From the NCBI GenBank assembly GCA_017411935.1, contig JAFQPC010000009.1, positions 1-7,214 of the forward strand: 7,214 nt of DNA, in the 5' to 3' direction. A program made the translations under genes and the position numbers. The notes under the pieces are model-generated. The model saw only the letters and a list, made by a program, of their open reading frames with translations. It ran no database searches and had not been told where the DNA came from. This DNA is from Clostridia bacterium (lineage in GTDB: Bacteria > Bacillota > Clostridia > Oscillospirales > CAG-272). Each line of letters starts with the position of its first letter. The stretch's first letter is position 1. Positions 6,567 to 7,214 of the stretch are shown piece after piece.

Positions 6567-7214
6567 ATGAAGTTTTGCAAACGCTTGGGAATTCTTCTTC
6601 TCGCTCTCCTCTGTGCGCTCCCCCTGCTCTCCTCTTGCAAAAAGGACGACGAAGAAGAAACCGTATATTATACCGTAACCTTTAATTCCAACGGCGGAAG
6701 TCCCGTCGAACAGCAGACCGTGGCGGCTGAGGAAGCCGTGCGCGAGCCGACACCGCCCACCCGCGAGGGATATGTTTTTGAGGGTTGGCGAAGCGAGCGC
6801 GGCTCGTTTTGGAATTTCTCCTCGGATTTCGTTACCGAGGATATGGAACTGACTGCCGTCTGGCTGGATGCAGACGACATATTTGACAGCGATATCATCG
6901 ACGGCAAAAAAGAACGAAAGATCACAGGAGTAAAGAAACTCTATCCAACCATAGCGATCCCAAGCATCATTGGCGGGTTCTCTGTCACGGAGATCGGCGA
7001 CGGCGCCTTTGCCGAGCTTTCTTCCAAAGAGGTGCAAGAGATCACCCTGCCCCAAACCATCACCTCGGTGGGCGCGGGAGCTTTTTACGAATGCAGTGAC
7101 ATCGCGATCACCTTTGACCCGCGCGCTACGCTGACCGAGGTCGGCGAGAGCGCATTCTACGGCTGCAACCTTCTTTCCTCGGTCCGTTTTGGCGAGGGAC
7201 TGACCTCGGTTGCC
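6567..7214 (+). CDS. Surface lipoprotein with Listeria-Bacteroides repeat and BspA-type LRRs (5' part, 216 codons)
   Basis: The gene is open to the right edge, so only the first 216 residues are seen. Residues 1-24 are a lipoprotein signal peptide: basic start, hydrophobic core, and lipobox LSSC (21-24) with C24 as the expected lipidated cysteine. An acidic linker (KKDDEEE) follows. Residues about 35-99 form a Listeria-Bacteroides repeat (Flg_new/InlB B-repeat type), recognisable by VTFNSNGG near the start, PTREGYVFEGW (64-74) and a closing ELTAVW. From about residue 137 the chain turns into BspA-type leucine-rich repeats (LRR_5), with VTEIGDGAF (140-148), ITSVGAGAF (165-173) and LTEVGESAF (189-197) as successive units. 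Such proteins are anchored to the outer face of the membrane and are thought to bind proteins, glycans or host surfaces; the ligand is not inferable. The gene has its own consensus promoter and GGAGG site and is separated from the ATPase gene by a terminator. Domain calls are confident; total length and C-terminus are unknown. Confidence 0.92.
   Translation, partial: MKFCKRLGILLLALLCALPLLSSCKKDDEEETVYYTVTFNSNGGSPVEQQTVAAEEAVREPTPPTREGYVFEGWRSERGSFWNFSSDFVTEDMELTAVWLDADDIFDSDIIDGKKERKITGVKKLYPTIAIPSIIGGFSVTEIGDGAFAELSSKEVQEITLPQTITSVGAGAFYECSDIAITFDPRATLTEVGESAFYGCNLLSSVRFGEGLTSVA

Noticed and set aside
6465..7055. 196-codon antisense frame opposite the lipoprotein gene
   Set aside because: The sense strand has a perfect promoter, GGAGG, a lipobox and two recognisable repeat families. 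The antisense frame also runs through the ATPase terminator and the promoter.
6567..7214. Internalin-type virulence factor
   Set aside because: The Listeria-Bacteroides repeat is widespread in commensal and environmental bacteria. The LRRs here are BspA-type, and the anchor is a lipobox, so a pathogenic role is not supported.

Overview
The window reads as chromosomal DNA from a Gram-positive, low-to-mid-GC Firmicute, most likely an uncultured gut-type member of the Clostridia. This is an inference from strong AGGAGG-type ribosome binding sites, a perfect sigma-A-type promoter, a lipobox lipoprotein carrying a Listeria-Bacteroides repeat followed by BspA-type leucine-rich repeats, and a PMCA-type calcium ATPase of the kind common in Clostridia. 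No RNA genes, mobile elements or CRISPR arrays were seen. All four genes lie on the + strand and coding density is high.

Layout. Positions 1-132 are an A/T-rich upstream region with a possible promoter and a short direct repeat. Positions 133-3222 encode a 1029-residue fused ABC transporter: an N-terminal LolD/MacB-type ATPase, a lysine-rich linker, and a four-helix FtsX-type permease carrying an extracytoplasmic domain of nearly 600 residues. After 24 bases, 3247-3672 encodes a 141-residue membrane protein with two predicted helices and a C-terminal four-cysteine zinc ribbon. A strong hairpin terminator at 3684-3715 closes this probable two-gene operon. Positions 3781-6438 encode an 885-residue P2-type (PMCA-like) Ca2+ ATPase, with its own terminator at 6466-6497. 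A consensus promoter at 6505-6533 drives the fourth gene from 6567, a secreted lipoprotein that runs off the right edge after 216 codons.

How the parts fit. There are three transcription units, and all their products sit in or on the membrane: a MacB/FtsX-type transporter with its small zinc-ribbon partner, a cation export pump, and a surface lipoprotein. Nothing shows that the three units form one pathway. The observations most worth following up are the size and methionine-rich motifs of the transporter's outer domain, the uncharacterised zinc-ribbon protein next to it, the TGEN variant of the otherwise near-invariant TGES motif in the pump, and the domain architecture of the truncated lipoprotein. 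I found no convincing evidence of a wholly new system.
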